A DNA stretch of 64,000 nt from Conus ventricosus (Eukaryota; Mollusca; Gastropoda; Neogastropoda; Conidae): contig CM031601.1 in assembly GCA_018398815.1 (NCBI GenBank), positions 33,971,975-34,035,974 of the forward strand, read 5' to 3'. Positions within the stretch are counted from its first letter, which is position 1. The number at the start of each line of letters is the position of its first letter. Under the pieces are notes generated by a model. That model saw only the letters and a program-made list of their open reading frames with translations. It was not told where the DNA came from and did not search any database. This document shows positions 10,060-20,589 of this stretch, one piece after another. The translations under genes were made by a program, and so were the position numbers.

Positions 10060-10720
10060 CTCAGCAAAAATGCACCAGTGTGATAATGCACCAGTCTGAT
10101 AATAATGCACCAGTGTGATAATAATGCACCAGTGTGATAATAATGCACCAGTGTGATAATAATGCACCAGTGTGATGATAATGCACCAGTGTGATAGTAA
10201 TGCACCAGTGTGATGATAATGCACCAGTAGGGCTCAGCAGCAGTGTAGCATCAGTTAATTGACACACAAGTGAGGCTCTGCACCAGTGTGGCAGTAATAC
10301 ACCAGGGTAGCAATAATACATGGAGCAGTGATACACCAATTATGCTCTAGTGTAGGAATAAAATGCCAATTATGGGTCTGTTTTGCTACAATACACAAGT
10401 ATAGCAACAATGCTCTGGTGTATTGATAAAACGCCTGTATGACCATGATAGACCATGTAACAATAATACTCCAGTGTAGCAATACTACAGCAGTGTAGCA
10501 CACAGTGAAAATGCACCAGTTGTTGTAATGCACCAGTTGTGGTAATGCATGTGAGGAAATACTGCAACAATGTAGCAGTACTACACCTGTGTACCATTAC
10601 TATACTAATGTAGCAATGATATACCAGTGTAGCAATACCACACCATTTAGGCTCTGCATCTGTATGCCCACTGGACATTCAGTACTCTTTATGGGCAGAA
10701 AAGAAGGGCTGTGCTAGTTT
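10060..10720. repeat. short-unit array, about 20 bp, becoming diverged
   Basis: The regular part (to about 10235) repeats AATGCACCAGTGTGATAAT. Beyond it the units decay but keep ACACCAGTGTAGCAATA-type words. Confidence 0.85.
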
Positions 10721-10960
10721 TTTTCAGTGTTAACACATTCCTGCACAACTTCGGTGCTAACACATTCCTGAACAATTTCAGTGTTAACACATTCCTGTAC
10801 AGTTTCAGTGTTAATCCATATCTGTACAACTTCAGTATTAACACATTCCTGTGAACTGGATGTTCATTCCTCTATATGGGCAGAACAGAAGGGCCGTGTT
10901 AGTTTTTCAGTGTTAACACATTCCTGTATGACTCAAAGGATCCTAGGTTCAATACCTGCT
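10721..10960. repeat. minisatellite, about 28-bp unit
   Basis: The unit is CAGTGTTAACACATTCCTGT followed by ACAACTT. A larger duplication of the block with TATGGGCAGAA...AAGGGC is also visible. Confidence 0.8.
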
Positions 10961-10964
10961 TGAG

Positions 10965-11330
10965 CCAGTCAGGTCTGAGGTTATGTTATCTTCAGGGTCA
11001 ACACTATACCAGCATCACTCTCGCCACATCCTGTAGATCAAAGTTAGATCAGAGGTCATGGTGTCCTCAGTGTCAGCACGGCACCAACATCACCCCTCCA
11101 TGCCCTGTAGATGATAAGTCAGGTCAGAGGTCATGGTGTCTTTAGTGTCAGCACGGCACCAGTATCACCCCCTCCATGCCCTGTAGATGACAGTCAGGTC
11201 AGAGGTCATGGTGTCTTCAATGTCAGCACGGCACCAACATCACCCCTCCATGCCCTGTAGATGACAGTCAGGTCAAAGGTCATGGTGTCTTCAGTGTCAG
11301 CACTGTGCAGACCCCTACCTGTCCACGTCC
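10965..11330. repeat. minisatellite, about 75-bp unit, 5 copies
   Basis: The unit contains GTCAGCACGGCACCAACATC, CCTCCATGCCCTGTAGATGA and GGTCAGAGGTCATGGTGTC. Confidence 0.9.
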
Positions 11331-11687
11331 TGTAGAGGAGACATTGAACTGAGGTCCTGCACGGGAATACATGCATTAAGATAAAAAGCTAAAACCTGCT
11401 AACAGTAACACTTCAGATTCCATTCCGTCAGTCATAGAATAGGCCATCATATTCTGATGGGATGGTGGACATTTTAAAACAAATTAATTAAGCACAGTGT
11501 TGTTGTGTTTAGAGTACATCTTTGATGGCAGAATGCGCATGTCTTAAAGGTGGGAGAAGACCTGTTACTTTGGTAAAAATTCTGCTAGCAGTGAGCCTTA
11601 GCTTTCCAGCTGAAGAAAGTAGAAGCAAGGGCCAAGCCAAGTGAAGAGAGCACTGTCCTCTCACACAGATAGTGTATCCTGCTTCAG
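11331..11687. other. intron 2 unique sequence before exon 3
   Basis: No gene recognised. The acceptor ATCCTGCTTCAG ends at 11687. Confidence 0.6.
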
Positions 11688-11862
11688 GTTCACGGACGAG
11701 GACTGAAGTTGGGCATCTACACAGCCATTGGCTACGCCACTTGCCAGAATTTCCCAGCTTCCCAGTTCTTCATGGAGAGCGATGCCAACACGTTTGCCGA
11801 ATGGGGGGTGGATATGGTCAAGACGGATATATGCCATGCTGACTATTCCTCCATAGATGTGT
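11688..11862 (+). CDS. NAGA: GH27 copy 1, exon 3 (catalytic nucleophile)
   Basis: The exon is 175 bp, enters in phase 0 and leaves in phase 1 at donor GTAGGT, exactly like copy 2 exon 3. It encodes [20 protein letters not shown] and ends with FAEWGVDMVKTDICHADYS. The Asp of KTD corresponds to the GH27 nucleophile (human GLA D170). The residue after it is Ile where the family and copy 2 have Gly (KTDGC), an unusual change beside the catalytic residue. Confidence 0.92.
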
Positions 11863-12420
11863 GTAGGTCATGATTTGACACTGATTATTCTTCTCTTGAT
11901 ATCTATTAAGTAATGAATATCATGTTAATTATTTCTGCATTGATGTTTGTAAATGATGTATTGACACTCATTATTCTTCTGTTGTGTGCAAGTGATGATT
12001 TAATAATGATTATTGTTCTGTTGATGTTTCTGAATGGTAGTATTGACTGAAAACTTTTTCAGTTGATGTTTCTAAATGGTGGTATTGACACTTCTTATTC
12101 TTTTATTTGATGTCTTCGGTCCTGAAGATGGTCTATGATCAAAACATTTACTATTTCAGTTTGTTTGTTTGTTTGTATTTTGTTTCTATGAAATATGTTC
12201 AGAACATCCTGAAAGAAAATTGTTATTTGCGAAAAAGAAGATTAGCAGTCAAGAATCACTTTAATGTTATTGACAGTGATTATTTTTCTGCTGATCATTA
12301 AACCGTGGTAATGATACTGTTAATTCCTCTGCTGATCCTTTCATGAGTGAAGGGTTCAACACTGATTATTCCTCTGTTGATATTTGTAAAAAATAGCATT
12401 GACAAGCTGCTGTTTTGTGG
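11863..12420. repeat. diverged minisatellite seeded at the exon 3 donor, about 45-bp unit
   Basis: Units such as TGATTATTCTTCTCTTGATAT, TGATTATTGTTCTGTTGATG and TGATTATTCCTCTGTTGATAT resemble the exon 3 end itself (TGACTATTCCTCCATAGATG) together with the donor side (GTAGGTCATGATTTGACAC). About eight decayed units are seen. Confidence 0.65.
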
Positions 12421-12689
12421 TGATCTGTGCCAGTGGACAGTAAGCCCTGGAGGTGAATGACCTTGATTTTTATCAGTGACATTTACACTTAGGATTTTTC
12501 AACCCTGGCGTAGAGTTGGGTATGTTATGGGCTCCGGTTGGAAAGTTGGGAACACAAACTGAATGGATGCGACTGTGGCTCCAATTCCCTGACTAACATG
12601 GCATGTGGCTGTCTCTCCTGGGCTTTGTTGATGCTGACATGTTGTATGAAGCGAAGCAGAGAGTACAGCCCTGTCAGAGTCTCTGATCA

Positions 12690-12762
12690 GAGTGGATCTC
12701 CATACCATCACCTTCAACGTCCTTATCATCACTTATACCATCACCTTCGACATCTTTATCAT
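12690..12762. repeat. left part of 33-bp ATCATC-type array
   Basis: Units contain CATACCATCACCTTCAACG and TCCTTATCATCACTT. The array continues at 15317 after the palindromic insertion. It corresponds to the SINE tail (ATCATCTTAATCATCCTC). Confidence 0.75.
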
Positions 12763-13165
12763 CGGAAATGAAATGAGGTAGGGAACAGCAAACGATAAAC
12801 AGTAAATAAGTGGGGTATGTTTTGCTCCCATAAGGAAACCTAACACAGAGTAACTTTTATTCAAGACTGGCACAGCCTTTTAAACTTGAATAAAGTCAGA
12901 CAAATACATAGACGAACAATCTAACAGTGGGGAAAAAACAAGCGCAGGCCAACAACTGAACTGTCTTCATAGTAATGACCTGGCAAAGATTTGGACTTGA
13001 GGGGAAGGGAGAGGGGAGTTTGAAGATGGAAAAACTAGGAACATGAAATTAAATTAAAAAAAAAAAAAAAATGTTACAGATATGGAAACTCTTCACTAGC
13101 TGCATAAGGGAACCATCACAATCCCTTTTGAAGGCAGATATATTTGTATTGCCTGCTCCGAGGCC

Positions 13166-13193
13166 TTTCGCCCGCTGGGTCGGGACTCATCAG
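13166..13193 (-). ncRNA. hammerhead-type core, copy 1
   Basis: On the minus strand the sequence reads CTGATGAG, a 17-nt stem-loop (CCCG/CGGG pairing) and GAAA, the full consensus of the two core strands of a hammerhead. A 6-bp hairpin AGACAC/GTGTCT lies directly upstream where helix I would be. I could not place a proper UH cleavage site or helix III. Confidence 0.4.
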
Positions 13194-14144
13194 GGAGACA
13201 CGGCTGGTTGTGTCTGCGCTCCCGGCGTCAAATAGAGACACACCACAGTCCATAATACTGTGGTGTTCTCACCACCATGGGTGCAAAAAAGAATCCAATA
13301 GCACCCCCAGAGCAGCCAGCGAAGAGTAGTAAATGCAACCAAACGAAAGTGTGGGGAAGAAAAAAAGTTGCTGTAAAACTAAAGACATTATGCAGATAAT
13401 ATAAAATGTAGGGGACAGTCTTTGAGCCTACACCTGAGGATCCACCCAAAGATGCAAGGGAGACCAAAAGACAAACACACAGACGGACAGAAACAAATGC
13501 AAATAACCTCAATTTAATCAAAGCAAAATCGGAAATGAAATGAGGTAGGGAACAGCAAACGATAAACAGTAAATAAGTGGGGTATGTTTTGCTCCCATAA
13601 GGAAACCTAACACAGAGTAACTTTTATTCAAGACTGGCACAGCCTTTTAAACTTGAATAAAGTCAGACAAATACATAGACGAACAATCTAACAGTGGGGA
13701 AAAAACAAGCGCAGGCCAACAACTGAACTGTCTTCATAGTAATGACCTGGCAAAGATTTGGACGTGAGGGGAAGGGAGAGGGGAGTTTGAAGATGGAGAA
13801 ACTAGGAACATGAAATTAAATTTAAAAAAAAAAAAAAAAATGTTACAGATATGGAAACTCTTCACTAGCTGCATAAGGGAACCATCACAATCCCTTTTGA
13901 AGGCAGATATATTTGTACTGCCTGCTCCGAGGCCTTTCGCCTCTGCATAATGTCTTTAGTTTTACAGCAACTTTTTTTCTTCCCCACACTTTCGTTTGGT
14001 TGCATTTACTACTCTTCGCTGGCTGCTCTGGGGGGGCTATTGGATTCTTTTTTGCACCCATGGTGGTGAGAACACCACAGTATTATGGACTGTGGTGTGT
14101 CTCTATTTGACGCCGGGAGCGCAGACACAACCAGCCGTGTCTCC

Positions 14145-14172
14145 CTGATGAGTCCCGACCCAGCGGGCGAAA
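14145..14172 (+). ncRNA. hammerhead-type core, copy 2
   Basis: Same core in the inverted half, with CTGATGAG and GAAA intact. Confidence 0.4.
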
Positions 14173-14915
14173 GGCCTCGGAGCAGGCAATACAAATATAT
14201 CTGCCTTCAAAAGGGATTGTGATGGTTCCCTTATGCAGCTAGTGAAGAGTTTCCATATCTGTAACATTTTTTTTTTGTTTTTTTAAAATTTAATTTCATG
14301 TTCCTAGTTTCTCCATCTTCAAACTCCCCTCTCCCTTCCCCTCAAGTCCAAATCTTTGCCAGGTCATTACTATGAAGACAGTTCAGTTGTTGGCCTGCGC
14401 TTGTTTTTCCCCCACTGTTAGATTGTTCGTCTATGTATTTGTCTGACTTTATTCAAGTTTAAAAGGCTGTGCCAGTCTTGAATAAAAGTTACTCTGTGTT
14501 AGGTTTCCTTATGGGAGCAAAACATACCCCACTTATTTACTGTTTATCGTTTGCTGTTCCCTACCTCATTTCATTTCCGATTTTGCTTTGATTAAATTGA
14601 GGTTATTTGTATTTGTTTCTGTCCGTCTGTGTGTTTGTCTTTTGGTCTCCCTTGCATCTTTGGGTGGATCCTCAGGTGTAGGCTCAAAGACTGTCCCCTA
14701 CATTTTATATTATCTGCATAATGTCTTTAGTTTTACAGCAACTTTTTTTCTTCCCCACACTTTCGTTTGGTTGCATTTACTACTCTTCGCTGGCTGCTCT
14801 GGGGGTGCTATTGGATTCTTTTTTGCACCCATGGTGGTGAGAACACCACAGTATTATGGACTGTGGTGTGTCTCTATTTGACGCCGGGAGCGCAGACACA
14901 ACCAGCCGTGTCTCC

Positions 14916-14943
14916 CTGATGAGTCCCGACCCAGCGGGCGAAA
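14916..14943 (+). ncRNA. hammerhead-type core, copy 3
   Basis: Third identical core, in the outer inverted unit. The partial direct copy that ends at 13941 stops exactly at the GAAA strand, so it has lost its core. Confidence 0.4.
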
Positions 14944-15316
14944 GGCCTCGGAGCAGGCAGTACAAATATATCTGCCTTCAAAAGGGATTGTGATGGTTCC
15001 CTTATGCAGCTAGTGAAGAGTTTCCATATCTGTAACATTTTTTTTTTTTTTTTTAAATTTATTTTCATGTTCCTAGTTTCTCCATCTTCAAACTCCCCTC
15101 TCCCTTCCCCTCACGTCCAAATCTTTGCCAGGTCATTACTATGAAGACAGTTCAGTTGTTGGCCTGCGCTTGTTTTTTCCCCACTGTTAGATTGTTCGTC
15201 TATGTATTTGTCTGACTTTATTCAAGTTTAAAAGGCTGTGCCAGTCTTGAATAAAAGTTACTATGTGTTAGGTTTCCTTATCGGAGCAAAACATACCCCA
15301 CTTATTTACTGTTTAT

Positions 15317-15533
15317 CTTTATCATCATTTATACCATCACCTTCAACATCCTTATCATTATTTATACCATCACCTTCAACATCCTTATCATCACTTATAC
15401 CACCACCTTCAACATCCTTATCATCACTTATACCATCACCTTCAACATCCTTATCATCACTTATACCATCACCTTCAACATCCTTATCATCACTTATGCC
15501 ATCACCTTCAACATCCTTATCATCACTGATCAT
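15317..15533. repeat. right part of 33-bp ATCATC-type array
   Basis: Six to seven units of CTTATCATCACTTATACCAT plus CACCTTCAACATC. Minus-strand frames (SDDKDVEGDGI repeated) are artefacts of the 33-bp period. Confidence 0.9.
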
Positions 15534-15649
15534 GATGAAAACAAAGAAAATGCTCAGATTCTGTTGCCCTTCACGCCCTTCTGATGTGCCATGTTGTTCC
15601 TCTCATGTCGCTGTTCAGATCTTGACATGATCGATGACAGGTTCCTGTG

Positions 15650-16965
15650 GACAGTCATTGGACAGATGGGGGGTGCTTACAGCCTACGTAAGTCATTGGA
15701 CAGATGGGGCGGTGCCTACAGAAGTCATTGGACAGATTGGCGGTGCCTAAGAAGTCATTGGACAATGGGTGGGCCCTACAGAAGTCATTGGACAGATGGG
15801 GCGGTGCCCTACAGAAGTCTTTGGACAGCTGGGGTGGTGCCCTACAGAAGTCATGGACATATGGGGTGGTGCCCTACAGAAGTCATTGGACAGATGGGGG
15901 TGCCCTATAGAAGTCATTGGACAGATGGGGGGGTGCCCTACAGAAGTCATTGGACATATGGGGGGTGCCCTACAGAAGTCATTGGACAGATGGGGTGGTG
16001 CCCTACAGAAGTCATTGACATATGGGGTGGTGCCCTACAGAAGTCATTGGACAGATGGGGCGGTGCCCTACAGAAGTCTTTGGACAGTGGGGTGGTGCCC
16101 TACAGAAGTCATTGGACAGATGGAGTGGTGCCCTACAGAAGTCATTGGACAGATGGGTGGTGCCCTACAGAAGTCATTGGACAGATGGGGCGGTGCCCTA
16201 CAGAAGTCATTGGACAGATCGGGGTGGTGCCCTACAGAAGTCATTGGACAGATGGGGTGGTGCCCTACAGAAGTCTTTGGACAGATGGGGCGGTGCCCTA
16301 CAGAAGTCATTGGACAGATGGGGTGGTGCCCTACAGAAGTCATTGGACAGATGGGGTGGTGCCCTACAGAAGTCATTGACAATGGGTGGTGCCCTACAGA
16401 AGTCATTGGACAGATGGAGTGGTGCCCTACAGAAGTCATTGGACAGATGGGGTGGTGCGCTACAGAAGCCATTGGACAATGGGGTGGTGCCCTACAGAAG
16501 TCATTGGACAGATGGGTGGTGCCCTACAGAAGTCATTGGACAGATGGGGTGGTGCCCTACAGAAGTCATTAGACATATGGGGTGGTGCCCTACAGAAGTC
16601 ATCAGACAGATGGAGTGGTGCCCTACAGAAGTCATTGGACAGATGGGGCGTGCCCTACAGAAGTCTTTGGACAGATGGGGTGGTGCCCTACAGAAGTCAT
16701 TGGACAGATGGGGCGGTGCCCAACAGAAGTCATTAGACAGATGGGGCGGTGCCCTACAGAAGTCATTAGACAGATGGGGTGGTGCCCTACAGAAGTCGTT
16801 GGACAGATGGGTGGTGCCCTTAAGAAGTCATTGAACAGATGGGGCGGTGCCCTTCAGAAGTCATTAGACAGCTGGGGTGGTGCCCTACAGAAGTCACTGG
16901 ACAGATGGGGTGTTGCCCTACAGAAGTCACTGACGGATGGGGTGGTGCCCTCAAGGTGTGTTCAG
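15650..16965. repeat. 33-bp minisatellite from an inner SINE segment, about 38 copies
   Basis: The unit ACAGATGGGGTGGTGCCCTA CAGAAGTCATTGG matches the SINE segment CGTTGGACGGACGTGGTGGC GCCCTCTGGAG. Indels give 30-34-bp variants and open frames of 260-270 codons in several frames, all artefacts. Confidence 0.9.
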
Positions 16966-17550
16966 TTTAGTCAGCAACCTAGGGCTTTTGTAAGGATGTT
17001 CTGTGTTATGTCAGCAACCTATAGGGAGTTCTTAAGGGATGTTCTATGTATGTCGGCTTTGTAAGGGATGTTCTATGTATGTCAGCAACCTAGGGCTTTC
17101 TAAGGGATGTTCTATGTATGTCGGCTTTGTAAGGGATGTTCTGTGTCTGTCAGCAACCTAGGGCTTTCTAAGGGTGTTCTATGTATGTCGGCTTTGTAAG
17201 GGGTGTTCTATGTATGTCAGCAACCTAGAGCTTTGTAAGGGATGTTCTATTTATGTCGGCTTTGTAAGAGGTGTTCCATGTATGTCAGCAACACAGGGCT
17301 TTGTAATGGGTGTTCTATGTATGTCAGCAACCTAAGGCTTTGTAAGGGATGTTCTATGTATGTCAGCAACCTAGGGCTTTGTAAGGGGTGTTCTGCATAT
17401 ATCAGCAACCTAGAGCTTTGTGAGTGGTGTTCTGCATATGTCAGCAACCTTGGGCTTTGTAAGGGGTGTTCTATGTGTGTCAAGAACCAAGAGCTTTTAA
17501 GGGGTGTTCTGTGTATGTCAGCAACCTAGAGCTTTATAAGGGATGTTCTG
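16966..17550. repeat. 40-bp minisatellite from the next SINE segment, about 14 copies
   Basis: The unit GTCAGCAACCTAGGGCTTTG TAAGGGGTGTTCTATGTAT matches the SINE segment GTCAGTAGAGGGCTTAGTGG GTGGTGTCCTTCGTATG. Confidence 0.85.
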
Positions 17551-17790
17551 CGTAAGCTGGATTAGAACAGACACCAGTGGACATCACCAGTGTGACTGGG
17601 CAGTAGTGCAGTATCTCCTGATGGTGACTGACATGGACTACTCCCTGTGAATTGCCGATGCTGAGGCTGGGGCAAGTCAGACCAGGCTGTGGCTGTGGAC
17701 AGAGGGCTGGGATGAGGGACATAATGCCACTGGAGGTGGGGGCAGGGGGAGGACACTGAAGATGAGACAGTTAAAGAAAGAGCGACAGGA
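17551..17790 (+). mobile_element. 3' end of the expanded SINE
   Basis: The block aligns with 19258-19480: GATTAGAACAGACACCAGTGG, GGGCAGTAGTGCAGTATCTCC, then ACCAGGCTGTGGCTGTGGAC. It ends in an A-rich tail near 17785-17815. Confidence 0.8.
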
Positions 17791-17834
17791 AAAAAAAGAA
17801 AAAAGAAAGCAGCAGTGTTGACAAATAAAAGTAA

Positions 17835-17945
17835 TGGCAAAAAAATAGGGTAGCCTCTCTCTCTCCTCCTCTCTCCTCCCTCCCCCCCCCCCCCCCCCCC
17901 CCCCCCCCCCACTCCCATGCATGGCCTTTTACTCCCTCAAGCGCA

Positions 17946-17982
<37 letters not shown>

Positions 17983-18039
17983 ACCACACACACAGACACA
18001 CACACACACACACACAGGAATCACACACCACACACAGAA

Positions 18040-18089
<50 letters not shown>

Positions 18090-18115
18090 CACACACACCA
18101 CACACACAATTTACA
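17835..18115. repeat. CT / poly-C / (CA)n microsatellites
   Basis: A poly-C run lies at about 17883-17910 and (CA)n at about 17946-18105. Frames crossing them are artefacts. Confidence 0.95.
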
Positions 18116-18555
18116 TACACTATATGCTGTTTCAAACAGTTATGTATGTACAACCCCACACATTACCACATCGTACAAATCAGCACAGACAAGACAATGC
18201 CATGTAGTTGTCTCATATCAAGTGCCTATATCTAAACTGGATTGTCTGTTTGACGGCACTACCCAACCTTCGATTCTTCCTCAACAAACAGCCGCCCCAT
18301 GGTGTATCGCTGTACATGCCTCTACCTACACTACAGAACCTGTCGTGTGACCCCAGTGTAACTCCATCGGCACTGAAACACCATATCTGTCTTCTGTTAT
18401 GTCCCAAGAATCAAGAGTCAACTCTGAATTCTCTGGACGGAAAACATACACAACCTGAGTCGTCTGAACCTTTATTGGATCAAGACAGGTAGCGCCATGT
18501 ACGGTGGTCGTGACCTTAGATCGTCCCACCAAACGTACTGAGACAATTGGATGTG
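18116..18555. other. unassigned sequence with a 68-codon minus-strand frame
   Basis: The minus-strand frame (18326-18532) contains VQTTQVVYVFRPENSELTLD and has a natural look, but no family is recognised and no splice context is clear. It may be the edge of an unrecognised transposable element. Confidence 0.25.
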
Positions 18556-18649
18556 CAATATGTCAGAAGCACCATATTGATCACTATGACATGGTACAAA
18601 CTGATCAAAGCAGCATATTAGATCACTGTGGCAGTTACAAAATGATCAA
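18556..18649. repeat. left part of 45-bp array split by a SINE
   Basis: Units contain ATTGATCACTATGACATGG and GATCAAAGCAGC. The array resumes after the SINE at 19497. Confidence 0.7.
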
Positions 18650-19496
18650 AGCACCACCCCGTGCGAAGTTGCGTCGCGACATCCTCGCTGGAGTCGTGGG
18701 TTCGAACCCATCAGAGTCATGTGGGTTTTTCTGTCCCGACCGGCTCCTACCCAGAGTTGAGTTTGCTGCGGACTCAGTTGGGAAGACTGGGACCACACAG
18801 TCAAGTTTCATCCACTTAATGGATGCGTTTCTGAGAGTGTTGCTCAAATTCCCTGACCAGCACTGCAGGTGCCTGTATCTCTTGGGCCTGGTTGACGCCG
18901 GGATATATTATGAAAGGAAGCGTAGAGTACAGCCCTGTCATGTAGTCTCAGACCGAAATGGAAATCCGTAGCATCATCTTAATCATCCTCATTCTCATCG
19001 ATCAGCATTAAAAAAAAAAAAGTCTCAAATTCTGTGGCCCTTCATGCCCAGTTCTCATGGTGACCTCAGTTTCGATGTCCTCTCCACGTCTGTGGTCTTG
19101 GTTTGGTTCCGTCGGGGTCACCGGTATCAGCGAGTCCATGGGGGCTGTCGTTGGACGGACGTGGTGGCGCCCTCTGGAGGGAGAGCTCACTCACGCCGGC
19201 TCCGCGACTAAGCAGTTATTGTCGTCAGTAGAGGGCTTAGTGGGTGGTGTCCTTCGTATGTTAGATCAGAACAGGCGCCACTGAACACCACCGAAGTGAC
19301 TTGGCAGCAGTGCAGTGTCTCCTCCGGTGGGTTGCCTCTTGACGACTTGACATTGACTGCCCCCTGTGGATTGTCGGTGCCGGCGCTGCGGCGGGGCCGA
19401 CCGGGCTGTGGCTGTGGACAGGGTCTCGGAATGAGCGGCATGTGTGCACTGCCTCTGAGGTGGCGCAGAGGTTGGGACAGCAAAAAAAAAAAAAAA
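18650..19496 (+). mobile_element. tRNA-derived long SINE, near-complete copy
   Basis: The head has a tRNA B-box (GGTTCGAACCC) near 18705-18720 but its A-box part is altered. The body is shared almost unchanged with 29518-30372, and the copy ends in an A run at about 19481-19497. The length of about 850 bp is long for a SINE. It has no coding capacity; the 155-codon frame crossing it is not a gene. Confidence 0.85.
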
Positions 19497-19706
19497 AAAT
19501 TGATCAGAAGCAGCAGTATTGATCACTATGACATGGTTATAAAATTGATCAGAAGCAGCAGTGTTGATCACTATGGCATGGTTACAAAATTGATCAGCAG
19601 CAGCAGTATTGGTCACTATGGCATGGTTACAGTATTGATCAGAAGCAGCAGTATTGATCACTATGGCATGGTTACAGTATTGATCAGAAGCAGCAGAATG
19701 AGTCAC
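19497..19706. repeat. right part of 45-bp array
   Basis: Five units of TTGATCAGAAGCAGCAGTAT TGATCACTATGGCATGGTTA. Confidence 0.9.
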
Positions 19707-19964
19707 TGTGTCATGTTAAAGATCTGGAATACCCATGGCTGCAGGCAGCCAGACAGGCAATGCCTCAGCGTCTTTACTCTGCTGTGGCTAGCATCAGATG
19801 AGAAATTGAATTTTTCATCCAGCAGTAATCCAGCATTTGTATGCGTATCACCTTGCTCATGAAAGTTTGAATACACCAATGAACTGACGTTGCCAACTCA
19901 GACATTAGCAAAAACCAATGAACTGTTGTTGCTGAGTCAGACATTAGCATAGACTTCAGAGAGA
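19707..19964. other. intron sequence, no gene seen
   Basis: A diverged 50-bp duplication (CCAATGAACTGACGTTG and CCAATGAACTGTTGTTG) is the only structure. Confidence 0.5.
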
Positions 19965-20240
19965 GTAGGCATCTGTTTGTATACTTCAGGCAGATTAGGC
20001 ATCGTTTGTATATTTCAGGCAGATTAATCATCTGTTTGTATACCTAAGGCAGAGAAGGCATCTGTTTGTATACTTAAGGCAGATTAGGCATCTGTTTACT
20101 TCAAGGAGATTAGGCATCTGTTTGTTTTCTTCAGACAGATTAGGTATGGTTCAGGTAGATTAAGTATCTGTGTATATAATGCAGGCACATTAGGCATCTG
20201 TTTGTAAACGTCAAAGAGATCAGGCATCTGCTTATATGAA
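19965..20240. repeat. 30-bp array, diverged left block
   Basis: Units of GGCAGATTAGGCATCTGTTT GTATACTTCA. It is the same family as the block at 20590-21200. Confidence 0.85.
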
Positions 20241-20589
20241 AGGAAACCTTAAATGTGGCAGGGAATAGTGAACAGTAAATTAAAAAAACATGTGGCATAA
20301 GTAAATGACATACATGTAGCGTAACTCTTTCTTCCATGATGAAATTGAATACACACCCATAAGTCCAAACAAATGCTGTTTACAGCACATCAAATCAGCC
20401 AGTGGAAATGCCAACACAGAGCACACAGAACAAACAAGGAGTCGTCCCCAAAGATGTTCCAAGCTTTTCCATCTGTCCTGTAGCTGACACACGTACACAG
20501 CAACAACAAGTGGTGAAATGAACAAACACAAATTAACATTTAGTCAAGACTTCTTGTTTGTTGTGTGTGCCCTGTGTTGGCTGTTCAGC
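20241..20589. mobile_element. possible insertion splitting the 30-bp array
   Basis: About 350 bp of unrelated sequence separates two blocks of one array. Its start (GGCAGGGAATAGTGAACAGTAAAT) is faintly like the start of the palindromic element at 12763 (GGTAGGGAACAGCAAACG, ATAAACAGTAAAT). No coding capacity. Confidence 0.35.

Larger units (their letters stand above)
12763..15316. mobile_element. 2.5-kb palindromic element made of four repeat blocks
   Basis: A 766-bp unit (12763-13528, starting ATCGGAAATGAAATGAGG just before) is followed by a partial direct copy (13529-13941), then by an inverted partial copy (13942-14580) and an inverted, nearly full copy (14581-15316). The right end lacks the outer ~36 bp present at the left. 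Each long unit has an A-rich run and a GC-rich block with a hammerhead-type core. Open frames of 60-100 codons repeat with the unit and show no family. It interrupts the ATCATC array of the old SINE; CTTTATCAT occurs at both edges, but the array itself is rich in that word. Confidence 0.75.
12500..17790 (+). mobile_element. one old SINE expanded by three arrays and split by a palindromic element
   Basis: In order, this stretch contains every part of the SINE seen complete at 18650-19496: middle (GTTGGGAACACAAACTGAAT), tail with AGAGTACAGCCCTGTCAGAG, an ATCATC-rich expansion, the TCAGATTCTGTTGCCCTTCA block, the TTGGACGGACGTGGTGGCGC block expanded to a 33-bp array, the GTCAGTAGAGGGCTTAG block expanded to a 40-bp array, and the 3' end with GCTGTGGCTGTGGACAGAG. 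The tRNA-like head is not recognised. A 2.5-kb palindromic element sits in the ATCATC part. Confidence 0.75.

Noticed and set aside
13144..15068. Repeated 60-97-codon frames (IKLRLFAFVSVRLCVCLLVS)
   Set aside because: They repeat with the palindromic unit and have no conserved domain; likely noncoding.
17771..18235. Cys- or His/Thr-rich frames around 18 kb
   Set aside because: They are (CA)n and poly-C translations.
18208..18492. Plus-strand frame with LPNLRFFLNKQPPHG as missing exon 4
   Set aside because: Only a loose resemblance; no CxWP, no matching phase and no LNxTG.
18504..18971. 155-codon protein gene
   Set aside because: The frame runs across the SINE body and the same peptide pieces recur in the other SINE copy at 29.5 kb.
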